Shown here: piece after piece, positions 8,811 through 16,784 of the stretch
Numbering within the stretch: the stretch's first letter is position 1
Layout of the letters: each line of letters starts with the position of its first letter
Source of the DNA: Tabrizicola sp. TH137
GTDB taxonomy: Bacteria; Pseudomonadota; Alphaproteobacteria; Rhodobacterales; Rhodobacteraceae
Reading direction: 5' to 3'
NCBI RefSeq assembly: GCF_002855575.1
Contig: NZ_PKRQ01000002.1
Location: 186,001-250,000, forward strand
Length of the DNA stretch: 64,000 nucleotides
Position numbers and translations under genes: made by a program
The notes under the pieces: model-generated
Databases searched by the model: none
Told to the model about the DNA's origin: nothing
What the model saw: only the letters and a program-made list of their open reading frames with translations

Positions 8811-10052
8811 ATGGCGGTCGAGTCGGTCGAGACGCTGGTGATCGGGGGCGGGCAGGCGGGGCTTGCCATGAGTGCGCATCTGGCCAAGGCGGGGCGCCCG
8901 CATCTGGTGGTGGAACGCGCGCGGATCGCCGAACGCTGGCGCACGGAGCGGTGGGATTCGCTGGTGGCGAACGGGCCGGCCTGGCATGACCGCTTTCCCG
9001 ATGCGACCTTTGCCGATATCGACCCCGACAGCTTTGCCGGGAAGGACCGGATCGTCCGCTATTTCGAGGAATTCGCAGCGCAGATCGCGGCGCCGATCCG
9101 CTGTGGGGTGGAGGTGACGTCGCTGACGCGCGGGGCCGGGGGCGCGGGGTTCCGCGCCGTGACGCAGGACGGCGTGATCGAGGCGCGGAATGTGGTTGTG
9201 GCCACGGGGCCGTTCCAGAAGCCGGTCTTTCCGGCGATGATCCCCGAGAGCGCGGGGGTGATGCAGATCCATTCCAACCATTACCGCAATCCGGGGCAAT
9301 TGCCGGAGGGCGCGGTGCTGGTGATCGGGGCGGGATCGTCGGGCAGCCAGATCGCGGATGAGCTGCTGCGGTCGGGGCGCGAGGTCTGGCTGTCGGTCGG
9401 CCCGCATGACCGGCCGCCGCGCGCCTATCGGGGGCGCGATTTCGTCTGGTGGCTGGGCGCGCTGGGCAAATGGGATGCGCGGGCGCAGACACCGGGGATG
9501 GAGCATGTGACCATCGCCGTCAGCGGGGCGCAGGGCGGCCATACGGTGGATTTCCGGGACCTGGGCAATCGGGGGATGCGGCTGGTGGGGCGGACGGCGG
9601 GCTTTGCCGAGGGGCGGCTGTCCTTTGCCCCCGATCTGGCCGAAACGATTGCGCGGGGGGATGCGAATTACCTCTCTGTGCTGGACGAGGCGGATGCCCA
9701 TGTGGCGCGCGAGAGGCTGGACCTGCCGGAAGAGCCGGAGGCGCGGGTGATGCAGCCCATGCCCGCCTGCGTGACCGAGCCGGTCCTGTCGCTGGACCTG
9801 AAGGCGGCGGGGATTTCGGCGGTGATCTGGGCGACGGGCTATCAGCTTGATTTCGGCTGGATCGGCTTTGACATCTTCGATGCGCAGGGGCGGCCCCGGC
9901 ATCAGCAGGGGATCACCGAAGTGCCGGGGCTGTGCTTTCTGGGCCTGCCCTGGCTGACGCGGCGGGCCTCGCCCTTCATCTGGGGGGTCTGGCATGATGC
10001 GGCGCATCTGGCGGCGCATCTGGAGGCACGGCTGGCCGCCGAGACGGTGTGA
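8811..10052 (+). CDS. Flavin-dependent monooxygenase / CzcO-like NAD(P)-binding oxidoreductase
   Basis: About 413 aa. The FAD-binding Rossmann motif is VIGGGQAGLAMSAHLA at the N-terminus and the NAD(P) motif is VIGAGSSGSQIADEL in the middle. The linking segment MQIHSNHYRNP corresponds to the flavin-monooxygenase fingerprint, and ATGY comes near the C-terminus. These enzymes oxygenate N-, S- or carbonyl groups of small molecules with NADPH and O2. ATG at 8811 is used because AGGAGG sits just upstream; the frame is open from 8781. It stands alone between the ABC operon and a leftward gene. The substrate is unknown; linkage to the nucleobase operon is possible but unsupported. Confidence 0.82.
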   Translation: MAVESVETLVIGGGQAGLAMSAHLAKAGRPHLVVERARIAERWRTERWDSLVANGPAWHDRFPDATFADIDPDSFAGKDRIVRYFEEFAAQIAAPIRCGVEVTSLTRGAGGAGFRAVTQDGVIEARNVVVATGPFQKPVFPAMIPESAGVMQIHSNHYRNPGQLPEGAVLVIGAGSSGSQIADELLRSGREVWLSVGPHDRPPRAYRGRDFVWWLGALGKWDARAQTPGMEHVTIAVSGAQGGHTVDFRDLGNRGMRLVGRTAGFAEGRLSFAPDLAETIARGDANYLSVLDEADAHVARERLDLPEEPEARVMQPMPACVTEPVLSLDLKAAGISAVIWATGYQLDFGWIGFDIFDAQGRPRHQQGITEVPGLCFLGLPWLTRRASPFIWGVWHDAAHLAAHLEARLAAETV

Positions 10053-10054
10053 CC

Positions 10055-10074
10055 GGAGGGCAGGGCTGCCCTCC
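10055..10074. terminator. Hairpin between convergent genes
   Basis: GGAGGGCAG / CTGCCCTCC, a perfect 9-bp stem with a 2-base loop, lies 2 bases after the monooxygenase stop. There is no strong T-run, so termination is plausible but not certain. A second smaller stem (GTCGCC/GGCGAC) follows near 10092. Confidence 0.45.
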
Positions 10075-10114
10075 GCCATATCTCAGGTGATGGTCGCCGG
10101 GTGGCGACGCGGGA

Positions 10115-10555
10115 TCATTCGGCGCGGGTGAGGAAATCGGACGGGTCGGTGCCGCCGCCGGGTTCTTCATCGACCGGGGTTTCATCGACGGGCTCTTCCT
10201 CGGTCGGGACGGGCGTGTCCACCGGAGGGGTGGCCGTCACCACCGGCGGGTTGCTCGGGCCGTCCGTATCGCTGTTCGGGACGGTGGCGGGAATGGTGGC
10301 CGTGGCGCCGACAAGGTTGCCGGCCAGATCCGGGCAGGTGGCTTCGGCTTCCAGCAGGATATCGGCGAAGTCGTCGCGGGCCTGGATGCGGGCGGCGATA
10401 TCGGCATCGAAGGGGCCGTTGGCGAGCACGAGGCAGATTTCGGCCGGCAGAAGGGCCGGGCGCAGTTCGGCCTGGGCCGCAACCGGGATCGCGGAGAGGC
10501 CGAGGACGGCCAGAAGGGCCAGGTTCCGGGCAAAGGGAGGCTGGGCAAGGGGCAT
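10115..10555 (-). CDS. Secreted protein with Pro/Glu/Thr-rich tail, unknown function
   Basis: 146 aa. A Sec signal peptide is clear (hydrophobic LALLAVLGLSAIPVAAQA, cut after AQA), followed by a helical stretch of about 60 residues with two cysteines (EICLVLANG and EATCPDL) that could form a disulphide in the periplasm. The last 60 residues are low complexity (PVDTPVPTEEEPVDETPVDEE), as in cell-envelope linkers. I do not recognise a named family. It has its own long upstream region (about 300 bases) with a CtrA-like site. Confidence 0.7.
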   Translation of the reverse strand: MPLAQPPFARNLALLAVLGLSAIPVAAQAELRPALLPAEICLVLANGPFDADIAARIQARDDFADILLEAEATCPDLAGNLVGATATIPATVPNSDTDGPSNPPVVTATPPVDTPVPTEEEPVDETPVDEEPGGGTDPSDFLTRAE

Positions 10556-10604
10556 CGAAAAACTCCATCAACAGGTATGCGCCGGAGGCGCGGGAGGGGG
10601 TCAC

Positions 10605-10622
10605 ATTCTTAAGAATGGTTAA
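10605..10622 (-). promoter_or_regulatory. Candidate CtrA-type site upstream of the secreted-protein gene
   Basis: A perfect palindrome ATTCTTAAGAAT (10605-10616) runs into ATGGTTAA (10615-10622). Together they give TTAA-N6-TTAA, one base short of the CtrA consensus TTAA-N7-TTAA, and include the half-site TTAACCAT on the minus strand. The site is 50-67 bases upstream of the start at 10555. Confidence 0.35.
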
Positions 10623-10855
10623 TAGCCTTATGGCGGTCAAATTCCGGCCATGTAAATGGTCTGTTCCGGCCTCATTTTGACCATAATTGGCGATTGCTGC
10701 CGCGACTGTTGCATGGATGCCGTGCCGGGGTCGCATGGGACACAATCATGGGTTGTGGGTTGTTCCGGCCCGGTTGACGCTGCGTTTCGCAGCCGTGGCG
10801 ATTCGCGGAGAGTCGTTGCGCAGGCCGCTTGGCGGGCGGTGCCTCGGGGGGTGCG
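10623..10855. other. Intergenic region between the aldolase and secreted-protein genes
   Basis: About 230 bases with no gene. Imperfect mirrored segments (GGTCAAATTCCGGCC near 10636 and GGCCTCATTTTGACC near 10668) could form a stem that ends the leftward iol-type transcript. Nothing else is clear. Confidence 0.35.
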
Positions 10856-11689
10856 TCAGGCGCGGCAGAGGCTGGCGATGGCGGCGCGGGCGGCCACTTC
10901 CATCGGGCCGAGCGTGGCGCCAAGGAGGCGGATTCGGTCGAAGGCGGCAGGGTCGGCGGCGAGGGCGGCGCGCAGGGCGGCCCCGAAGGCCATGCGCAAT
11001 TCGGTGCCGATATTCACCTTGGCGAGGGTGGTTTCGCGGGCGAGGCGGCGGCGCAGCGGCAGGGGAAGGCCCGACCCGCCATGCAGGACGAGAGGAAGCC
11101 CCGGCGCGGCGGCCATGATGGCGGCGAGGCGGGCATCGTCGATCTCGGCCCGTGCCTCGGTCATCAGATGGGTGTTGCCGATGGAGATGGCGAGAGCGTC
11201 GATGCCCGTCTCGGCGGCGAAACGGGCCACCTCGGCGGGATCGGTGCCCTGCGAGGCGGCGCCTTCGGCATAGCCGACATAGCCCAGTTCCGCCTCGACC
11301 GAGATGCCTGCGGCATGGGCCAGCGCCACGATTTCGGCGGTGCGGGCGATGTTTTCCGACAGCGGCAGGGCAGAGCCGTCATACATGACGGAGGTGAAGC
11401 CGCAGTCGATGGCGCGGGCGCAGGTGGCAAGGTCCTCGCCGTGATCCAGATGGGCGACGACGGGGACGGAGGCGCCTTCCGCCAAGGTGCGGAACATGGG
11501 CCCGAGAACGGAAAGCGGCGTATGGGCGCGGCAGCCGGGGCCGGCCTGAAGGATGACGGGGCGACCCTCGGCCTCGGCCGCGCGGGTGAAGGCGACGGCA
11601 TCTTCCCAGCCCAGCACGACAAGGCCCGCGACGGCGGTGCCGTCGGTCAGGCAGGGGGTGAGGACGTCGCGGAGGGTGGCAAGGGTCAT
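10856..11689 (-). CDS. Class II fructose-bisphosphate-type aldolase (inositol pathway, IolJ-like)
   Basis: 277 aa, TIM-barrel class II aldolase with the zinc motif HLDHGED and the later HGGSGLP and KVNIGTELR phosphate-binding segments. In inositol breakdown this family (IolJ) splits 2-deoxy-5-keto-gluconate 6-phosphate to DHAP and malonate semialdehyde. That role is supported by its position as last gene of a leftward iolC-iolB-aldolase operon; the ATGA overlap with iolB indicates coupled translation. A tagatose- or fructose-bisphosphate role cannot be excluded from sequence alone. Confidence 0.85.
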   Translation of the reverse strand: MTLATLRDVLTPCLTDGTAVAGLVVLGWEDAVAFTRAAEAEGRPVILQAGPGCRAHTPLSVLGPMFRTLAEGASVPVVAHLDHGEDLATCARAIDCGFTSVMYDGSALPLSENIARTAEIVALAHAAGISVEAELGYVGYAEGAASQGTDPAEVARFAAETGIDALAISIGNTHLMTEARAEIDDARLAAIMAAAPGLPLVLHGGSGLPLPLRRRLARETTLAKVNIGTELRMAFGAALRAALAADPAAFDRIRLLGATLGPMEVAARAAIASLCRA

Positions 11690-12528
11690 TTGAACTTGGC
11701 GATCATGTCCTTGATGCCGGGGATCGTGTCGATCTGATGGGCATGGCTGGGCTGGAAGAACTGCACGAGCGAGCGCTGCGTTTCGCCGGCGAGGATGGTG
11801 AAATAATACATCTCATATCCCGGCAGGACGCAGCAGGGGTGATAGCCCTTGTCGATGGCGATGGTGGAGCCGTCCACGATATGGAAGGCGTCGCCGGGTT
11901 GCCCATCCTCGCGTTGCAGCATCTGGAGGCCCGAGCCGTGGGGCGGGTTGAAGCGGAAGTTGTAGACCTCGTCATGTCTTGTTTCGAGCGGCAGGCGGGT
12001 CGTGTCATGCTTGTGGCTGGGAAAGCCGGACCAGCCGCCCGCGCCGACGGTGTAGAGTTCCGAGACCAAGAGGCGGCCCACGCGGCCGTGGTATTTGGTG
12101 CCGAGGATATGCTTGATCTTGCGGTGAGTCTTGGTGTCGTCGGACCCATATTGCACGGGGTCGATATCGGCGGCGCGGATGGCGAAGGGGGTATGCACCT
12201 CATCCGAGCGGGCGCCGGCGATGAAGACCTCGGCCCGGTCGGATTGGCAGGTGATCGTGGCGGGGGTTCCGGTGGGGACATAGACGCCTTCGGGTTCGCC
12301 ATCCCAGACATTGGCGCGGCGGAGGCCGATGGTTGGGAAGGTTTCCGCCCCTACGGCCACGTCGATGGTGCCGGTGGCGGGGACGAGGCAGGTTTCGTAG
12401 CCGGGGACGTGGGAGGTGAAGACCTCTCCCTTCGTCAGATGGACGATGTTGAAATAACACAGCGGCACCAGCGGGTGGTCGGCCCCGATTATGGGCTGGT
12501 TATGGTTGTCGTGCGGGGCGATATGCAT
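11686..12528 (-). CDS. iolB: 5-deoxy-glucuronate isomerase IolB
   Basis: 280 aa, within the usual IolB length. It is a bicupin with the characteristic metal-site segment GFPSHKHDTTRLPLE (about residue 165), HDEVYNFRFNPPHG and YHPCCVLPGYEMYYFTILAG near the C-terminus. IolB converts 5-deoxy-glucuronate to 2-deoxy-5-keto-gluconate, the substrate of the kinase encoded immediately upstream. It is the most diagnostic gene of the cluster for inositol-type catabolism. It is spaced three bases from iolC and overlaps the aldolase gene by four. Confidence 0.92.
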   Translation of the reverse strand: MHIAPHDNHNQPIIGADHPLVPLCYFNIVHLTKGEVFTSHVPGYETCLVPATGTIDVAVGAETFPTIGLRRANVWDGEPEGVYVPTGTPATITCQSDRAEVFIAGARSDEVHTPFAIRAADIDPVQYGSDDTKTHRKIKHILGTKYHGRVGRLLVSELYTVGAGGWSGFPSHKHDTTRLPLETRHDEVYNFRFNPPHGSGLQMLQREDGQPGDAFHIVDGSTIAIDKGYHPCCVLPGYEMYYFTILAGETQRSLVQFFQPSHAHQIDTIPGIKDMIAKFK

Positions 12529-12531
12529 GGG

Positions 12532-13503
12532 TTATCCCTGATGGCGGCGGAGGAAGGCGTCAAGCCTGGCGGTATCCGGCGAGGCCGGGGCGCAGCCCAC
12601 GCCGGAGACGATGATAGCGGCGGTGGCCGCGCCGCGTTTCACGGCGGTATCGAGGGGGGCGCCCTGGGCGAGGGCGGCGAGCAGGCCGCCCATGAAGCCG
12701 TCGCCCGCGCCCGTGGGTTTCAGGGCGGCGACGGGGAAGATGGGCGTGTCGAAGCTGTAATCGGCGGTATGGGTGGTGCTGCCCTGCGGCCCGCGCTTGT
12801 AGATGGTGAAGAGCGCGCCCTGCCGGGCGAGGTGGCGGGCAAGGGCGGGGCCTTCGGCATGGCTTCCGGCCAGGAGACCCCATTCGTCGTCATTGCCGAT
12901 GGTGATGTCGCAGGCCTGCGCGGCGGTGAGGCAGGTCGTGGCGGCCTCGTCGCGGGAGGCCCAGCTATAGGCGCGATAATCCACGTCGAGGACGGTGATG
13001 GCGCCCGCGGCGCGGGCGCGGGCCAGGGCGGCAAAGGCGGCGCTGCGCGAGGGATCGCGGGCCAGCGCCGTGCCGGTGACGACGAGGGCGGCGCAGGGGG
13101 CGAAGTCCACCTGCGCGATGTCTTCGGGCGAGAGCGCGAAATCGGCGGCACCGTTGCGGTAGAGGACGGTCTGGCAGCCTTCGGCGCGGGTTTCGGTGAG
13201 GGCGAGGGACGTGCGTGCCTCGCCGGAGACGGCGCGGAGATGGGTGGTGTCCACCCCATAGCGGGAGAGTTCGGCGGCGCAGAAGCGGCCAATGGCATCG
13301 TCGGAGACGCAGGAGATCAGCATGGCCTCTGCGCCTTGGCGGGCCAGCGCCGCCGCGATATTGCCGGCCGAGCCGCCGATGGAGGTGGTGAAGGCGCGGG
13401 CCTCTTCGATGCGCGTGCCGGGAGGATCGGCGTTCAGGTCCATGCCGACGCGGCCGAGGACGGCAAAGCGATTGAGCGACATGCGGTGCCAGAGGCGTTG
13501 CAT
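12532..13503 (-). CDS. iolC: PfkB-family sugar kinase (5-dehydro-2-deoxygluconokinase, IolC-like)
   Basis: About 323 aa. The ribokinase-type fold is shown by the N-terminal VGMDLNAD and GGSAGNIAAALARQG (substrate loop), LDVDYRAYSW, and the C-terminal catalytic PTGAGDGFMGGLL. Next to iolB and an aldolase, it is best read as the kinase acting on 2-deoxy-5-keto-gluconate. The start at 13503 (MQRLWHRMSLNRF) has an AGAAAG purine run upstream; the internal ATG at 13482 lacks one but gives a more typical N-terminus, so the start is uncertain by seven codons. It is transcribed leftward from the operator region shared with the rightward arm. Confidence 0.87.
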   Translation of the reverse strand: MQRLWHRMSLNRFAVLGRVGMDLNADPPGTRIEEARAFTTSIGGSAGNIAAALARQGAEAMLISCVSDDAIGRFCAAELSRYGVDTTHLRAVSGEARTSLALTETRAEGCQTVLYRNGAADFALSPEDIAQVDFAPCAALVVTGTALARDPSRSAAFAALARARAAGAITVLDVDYRAYSWASRDEAATTCLTAAQACDITIGNDDEWGLLAGSHAEGPALARHLARQGALFTIYKRGPQGSTTHTADYSFDTPIFPVAALKPTGAGDGFMGGLLAALAQGAPLDTAVKRGAATAAIIVSGVGCAPASPDTARLDAFLRRHQG

Positions 13504-13546
13504 CGGCGGGCTTTCTGCTAGGCTATGGATGCGGCGCGGATTGCGA

Positions 13547-13574
13547 TTGACGCGGGTTCGGGGTTCAGGATACG
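13547..13574 (+). promoter_or_regulatory. Candidate promoter of the rightward inositol-type operon
   Basis: TTGACG (13547-13552), a 16-base spacer and GATACG (13569-13574). A start around 13581 would fall inside the palindromic operator, a layout that fits repression by the LacI protein. The start codon is at 13618. Confidence 0.45.
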
Positions 13575-13577
13575 CAT

Positions 13578-13595
13578 TTTGCAACCGGTTGCAAA
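13578..13595. promoter_or_regulatory. LacI-type operator, perfect 18-bp palindrome
   Basis: TTTGCAACCGGTTGCAAA is perfectly self-complementary with the central CG typical of LacI-family operators. It lies between the divergent iolC arm and the dehydrogenase arm, about 75 bases from one start and 23 from the other. The LacI-family gene that ends the cluster (16781-17776) is the obvious candidate repressor. Confidence 0.8.
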
Positions 13596-13617
13596 TAGTT
13601 CCGGGAGGGAGGGCGCG

Positions 13618-14718
13618 ATGCGGGATATCGGCATCGGGATCATCGGCGGCGGCTATATGGGCAAGGCCCATGCGGTGGCGATGGCGGCGGTGGGCGCGGT
13701 CTTTGCCTCGGCGCTGCGGCCAAGGCTTGAGATGGTCTGCGCGACCTCGGACGCCTCGGCGGAGCGGTATCGGGCGGAATATGGATTCGCGCGGGCGACG
13801 GCGGATTGGCGCGTGCTGGTGGCGGATGCACGGGTGGAGGCGGTGGTGATCGCCTCGCCGCAGGAAACGCATCGGGCGATTGCCGAGGCGGCCTTTGCGG
13901 CGGGCAAGCCCGTGTTCTGCGAAAAGCCCCTGGGGGCGGACCTTGCCGATAGCCGCGCGATGGTGGCGGCGGCAGAGGCGGCCGGGCTGCCCAATATGGT
14001 GGGGTTCAACTATATCCGCACGCCCGCCTCGCAATTCGCCCGGGCGTTGGTGGCAGGCGGCGAGATCGGGGAGGTGACCTGGTTTCGCGGGGAACATACC
14101 GAGGATTTCGATGCCGACGGCAGCCGCCCCGCGACATGGCGGAATTTCGGGGCGGCGAATGGGACGATGGGGGACCTTGCGCCGCATATGATCAACGCGG
14201 CACTCGCGCTGATTGGCCCCATCGCGCGGCTCTCGGCGGATGTGGGGACGGTGTATCCGGATCGGCCCGGCCGGGAGGGGCGGGCGATCAACGATGATAT
14301 CGGGCAGTTCATGTGCCGTTTCGCGAATGGGGCGATGGGGCATCTGTCCTTTTCCCGCGTCGCGCAGGGGCGGAAGATGGGCTATGCCTATGAAATCGTT
14401 GGAACAAAGGGCGCGATCCGGTTCGATCAGGAGGATCAGAATGCGCTCTGGCTTTACAAGGCCGAGGGTCCCGAAGCCTTGCGCGGGTTCCGCAGGATCC
14501 TGACGGGGCCGGAGCATCCGGATTACCGGGCTTTCTGTCAGGGGCCGGGGCATGGGACGGGCTATCAGGACCAGATCATCATCGAGGCGCGGGATTTCCT
14601 GCGGGCCATCGAGACGGGGGAGGCGGTCTGGCCCACCTTCCGCGACGGGATGGAGGTCAATCGCGTGATCGCGGCGGCGTGGGACTCGGCGGCCTCGGGC
14701 GCCTGGGTGGAACTGTGA
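13618..14718 (+). CDS. Gfo/Idh/MocA-family oxidoreductase (inositol-dehydrogenase-like), first
   Basis: 366 aa. N-terminal Rossmann fold (GIIGGGYMGKAHA), the family motif EKPL (FCEKPLGADLADS, about residue 100) and a C-terminal domain with GDLAPHMINAAL giving the catalytic Asp/His region. Such enzymes oxidise a hydroxyl of inositol or a sugar with NAD(P). The start at 13618 (MRDIGIG) has GGGAGGGAGGG upstream; the frame is open from 13525, but that would run through the operator. It is the first gene of the rightward arm, and the context suggests oxidation of an inositol isomer or derivative. Confidence 0.88.
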   Translation: MRDIGIGIIGGGYMGKAHAVAMAAVGAVFASALRPRLEMVCATSDASAERYRAEYGFARATADWRVLVADARVEAVVIASPQETHRAIAEAAFAAGKPVFCEKPLGADLADSRAMVAAAEAAGLPNMVGFNYIRTPASQFARALVAGGEIGEVTWFRGEHTEDFDADGSRPATWRNFGAANGTMGDLAPHMINAALALIGPIARLSADVGTVYPDRPGREGRAINDDIGQFMCRFANGAMGHLSFSRVAQGRKMGYAYEIVGTKGAIRFDQEDQNALWLYKAEGPEALRGFRRILTGPEHPDYRAFCQGPGHGTGYQDQIIIEARDFLRAIETGEAVWPTFRDGMEVNRVIAAAWDSAASGAWVEL

Positions 14719-14728
14719 GGGGAATGGA

Positions 14729-15613
14729 ATGATCCGGATCGGCAATGCACCCTGTTCCTGGGGTGTGGAATTCGCGGATGACCCGCGCAACCCGCCATGG
14801 CGGCGCGTGCTGGCCGAGGCGGCGGCGGCGGGCTATCGGGGGATCGAGCTTGGCCCCATCGGGTTCATGCCGGAGGACCCGGTCGCCCTGGGAGACGGGC
14901 TGGCGGAACATGGGCTGACGCTGATCGGCGGGGTGGTGTTCCGGCCCTTCCACGATCCGGGGAAGTGGGAAGAGGTCTGGGATGCCTCGGTCCGGACCTG
15001 CAAGGCGCTGGTGGCGCATGGGGCGCGGCATCTGGTGCTGATCGATTCCATCTCGCCGCGCCGGGCGCCGACGGCGGGGCGGGCGGCAGAGGCCGAGCAG
15101 ATGGGGGCGGAGGAATGGGCCGGGTTCGTGGACCGCATCCGCCGGGTGGCCGAACTGGGGGCGGATCAGGGGCTGACCGTGGGCATCCATGCCCATGCGG
15201 CGGGGTTCATTGATTTCGAGCCGGAGCTGGAGCGGCTGCTGGATGAGGTGGATGAAGGCCTGTTGAAGATCTGTTTCGACACGGGGCACCATTCCTATGC
15301 GGGATACGACCCCGTGGCCTTCATGAAGCGGCATGTGGGGCGGATTTCCTACATGCATTTCAAGGATATCGACCCTGTGGTGAAGGCGCGGGCCGTGGCG
15401 GCGCGGACGGGGTTCTATGAGGCCTGCGCGGAAGGCATCTTCTGCAATCTGGGCAAGGGCGATGTGGATTTCCCGGCGGTGCGGCAGATCCTGCTGGAGG
15501 CCGGTTTCGTAGGGTGGTGCACGGTGGAGCAGGATTGCGATCCGGCGGGGCCGACTTCGCCTGTCGATGACGCGCGGGCGAACCGGGACTATCTGGCGTC
15601 GATCGGGTTTTGA
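14729..15613 (+). CDS. Xylose-isomerase-like TIM-barrel protein (inosose dehydratase/isomerase, IolE-like)
   Basis: 294 aa. It opens with NAPCSWGVEFADDPRNPPW, as in IolE/IolH-type proteins, and carries the metal-binding residues of the AP-endonuclease-2 fold: GIELGP, the HAHAAGF segment, FDTGHHSYAG, HFKDID and a final VEQDCD. IolE dehydrates 2-keto-myo-inositol; IolI/IolH act as epimerases or isomerases on related keto-inositols. The neighbours support a role on an inosose. I cannot choose between dehydratase and epimerase from sequence alone. It starts 10 bases after the preceding gene. Confidence 0.82.
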   Translation: MIRIGNAPCSWGVEFADDPRNPPWRRVLAEAAAAGYRGIELGPIGFMPEDPVALGDGLAEHGLTLIGGVVFRPFHDPGKWEEVWDASVRTCKALVAHGARHLVLIDSISPRRAPTAGRAAEAEQMGAEEWAGFVDRIRRVAELGADQGLTVGIHAHAAGFIDFEPELERLLDEVDEGLLKICFDTGHHSYAGYDPVAFMKRHVGRISYMHFKDIDPVVKARAVAARTGFYEACAEGIFCNLGKGDVDFPAVRQILLEAGFVGWCTVEQDCDPAGPTSPVDDARANRDYLASIGF

Positions 15614-15626
15614 GGGAGCAGGCAGG

Positions 15627-16784
15627 ATGAAGCGCTTGAACTGGGGGATGATCGGCGGCGGCAAGGGCAGCCAGATCGGGCCTGCGCATCGCATCGCGGC
15701 GGGGCTGGACGGGCATTTCGCCTTTGTGGCCGGCGCGCTGGACGCCGATCCTGCGGCGGGCCGGGCCTTCGCGCAGGAATTGGGCGTGGCGGCGGACCGC
15801 GCCTATGGCGACTGGCGCGAGATGCTGGAGGGGGAGCGGGGCCGGGCGGACAGGATCGACCTTGTCACGGTGGCGACGCCCAATGCCACGCATTACGAGA
15901 TTTCCAAGGCCTTTCTGGAAGCTGGCATCAACGTGTTGTGCGAAAAGCCCATGACGGTGACGGAGGCCGAGGCGGAGGACCTTGTACTGACCGCCCGCCG
16001 GATGGGGCGCATCTGCGCGGTGAATTACGGCTATACGGGCTATGCGCTGGTGCGCCACATGCGGGCGATGGTGGCGCGGGGCGATATCGGCAAGGTGCGG
16101 CTGGTGGTGGCGGAATTTGCCCATGGCCACCATGCCAATGCGGCGGATGCCGACAATCCGCGTGTGCGCTGGCGCTATGACCCGGCGCAGGCGGGGGTAT
16201 CGGCGCAATTCGCCGACTGCGGCATCCATGCGCTGCACATGGCGTCTTTCGTGACGGGGCAGGAGGTGGCGCGGCTGTCGTCGGATTTCGCCTCCTGCCT
16301 GCCGTCGCGGGTGCTGGAGGATGACGCCATGGTCAACTTCCGCATGGAGGGCGGCGCGGTGGGGCGGCTCTGGACATCCTCGGTGGCCATCGGGCGGCAG
16401 CACGGGCTGACGATCCAGGTCTTTGGCGAGACGGGGGGGCTGCGCTGGGCGCAGGAGCAGCCGAACCAGCTTTACCACATGCCGCTGGGCCAGCGGTTAC
16501 AGGTGATCGAGCGGGGCGAAGGGAACCTGTCGCCCGAGGCGGATCGGGCCAGCCGGGTGACGGTGGGCCATGCAGAGGGGATGCCGCTTGCCTTTGGCAA
16601 TATCTACCGCGATCTGGCCGAAAGCCTGCTGGCAGCGGCAGAGGGGCGGGTGCCGGACCCGGCGGTGACGCTGTTTCCGCGGGCGGAGGATGGGCTGCGG
16701 TCCATCGCGGCGATCCATGCGGCGGTGGCTTCGGCCAAGGCCGAGGGGGCCTGGGTGGATGCGCGACCCGCGCTGTTCCGCTAG
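15627..16784 (+). CDS. Gfo/Idh/MocA-family oxidoreductase, second
   Basis: 385 aa from the ATG at 15627 (AGGCAGG upstream). The N-terminal motif is GMIGGGKGSQIGPAHR, a longer variant than in the first dehydrogenase, followed by CEKPMTVTEAEAED, an EFAHGHHANAADAD insert, and CGIHALHMASFVTG with the catalytic His. It belongs to a subgroup different from the first paralogue and probably acts on another inositol isomer or on a keto-sugar in the same pathway. Its stop codon shares the four bases CTAG with the stop of the convergent lacI-type gene. Confidence 0.87.
   Translation: MKRLNWGMIGGGKGSQIGPAHRIAAGLDGHFAFVAGALDADPAAGRAFAQELGVAADRAYGDWREMLEGERGRADRIDLVTVATPNATHYEISKAFLEAGINVLCEKPMTVTEAEAEDLVLTARRMGRICAVNYGYTGYALVRHMRAMVARGDIGKVRLVVAEFAHGHHANAADADNPRVRWRYDPAQAGVSAQFADCGIHALHMASFVTGQEVARLSSDFASCLPSRVLEDDAMVNFRMEGGAVGRLWTSSVAIGRQHGLTIQVFGETGGLRWAQEQPNQLYHMPLGQRLQVIERGEGNLSPEADRASRVTVGHAEGMPLAFGNIYRDLAESLLAAAEGRVPDPAVTLFPRAEDGLRSIAAIHAAVASAKAEGAWVDARPALFR

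Noticed and set aside
12532-14790. Extended 752-codon frame running from iolC through the divergent dehydrogenase
   Set aside because: Only the part from about 13503 downward matches a kinase; the rest is antisense to the Gfo/Idh gene and crosses the operator.
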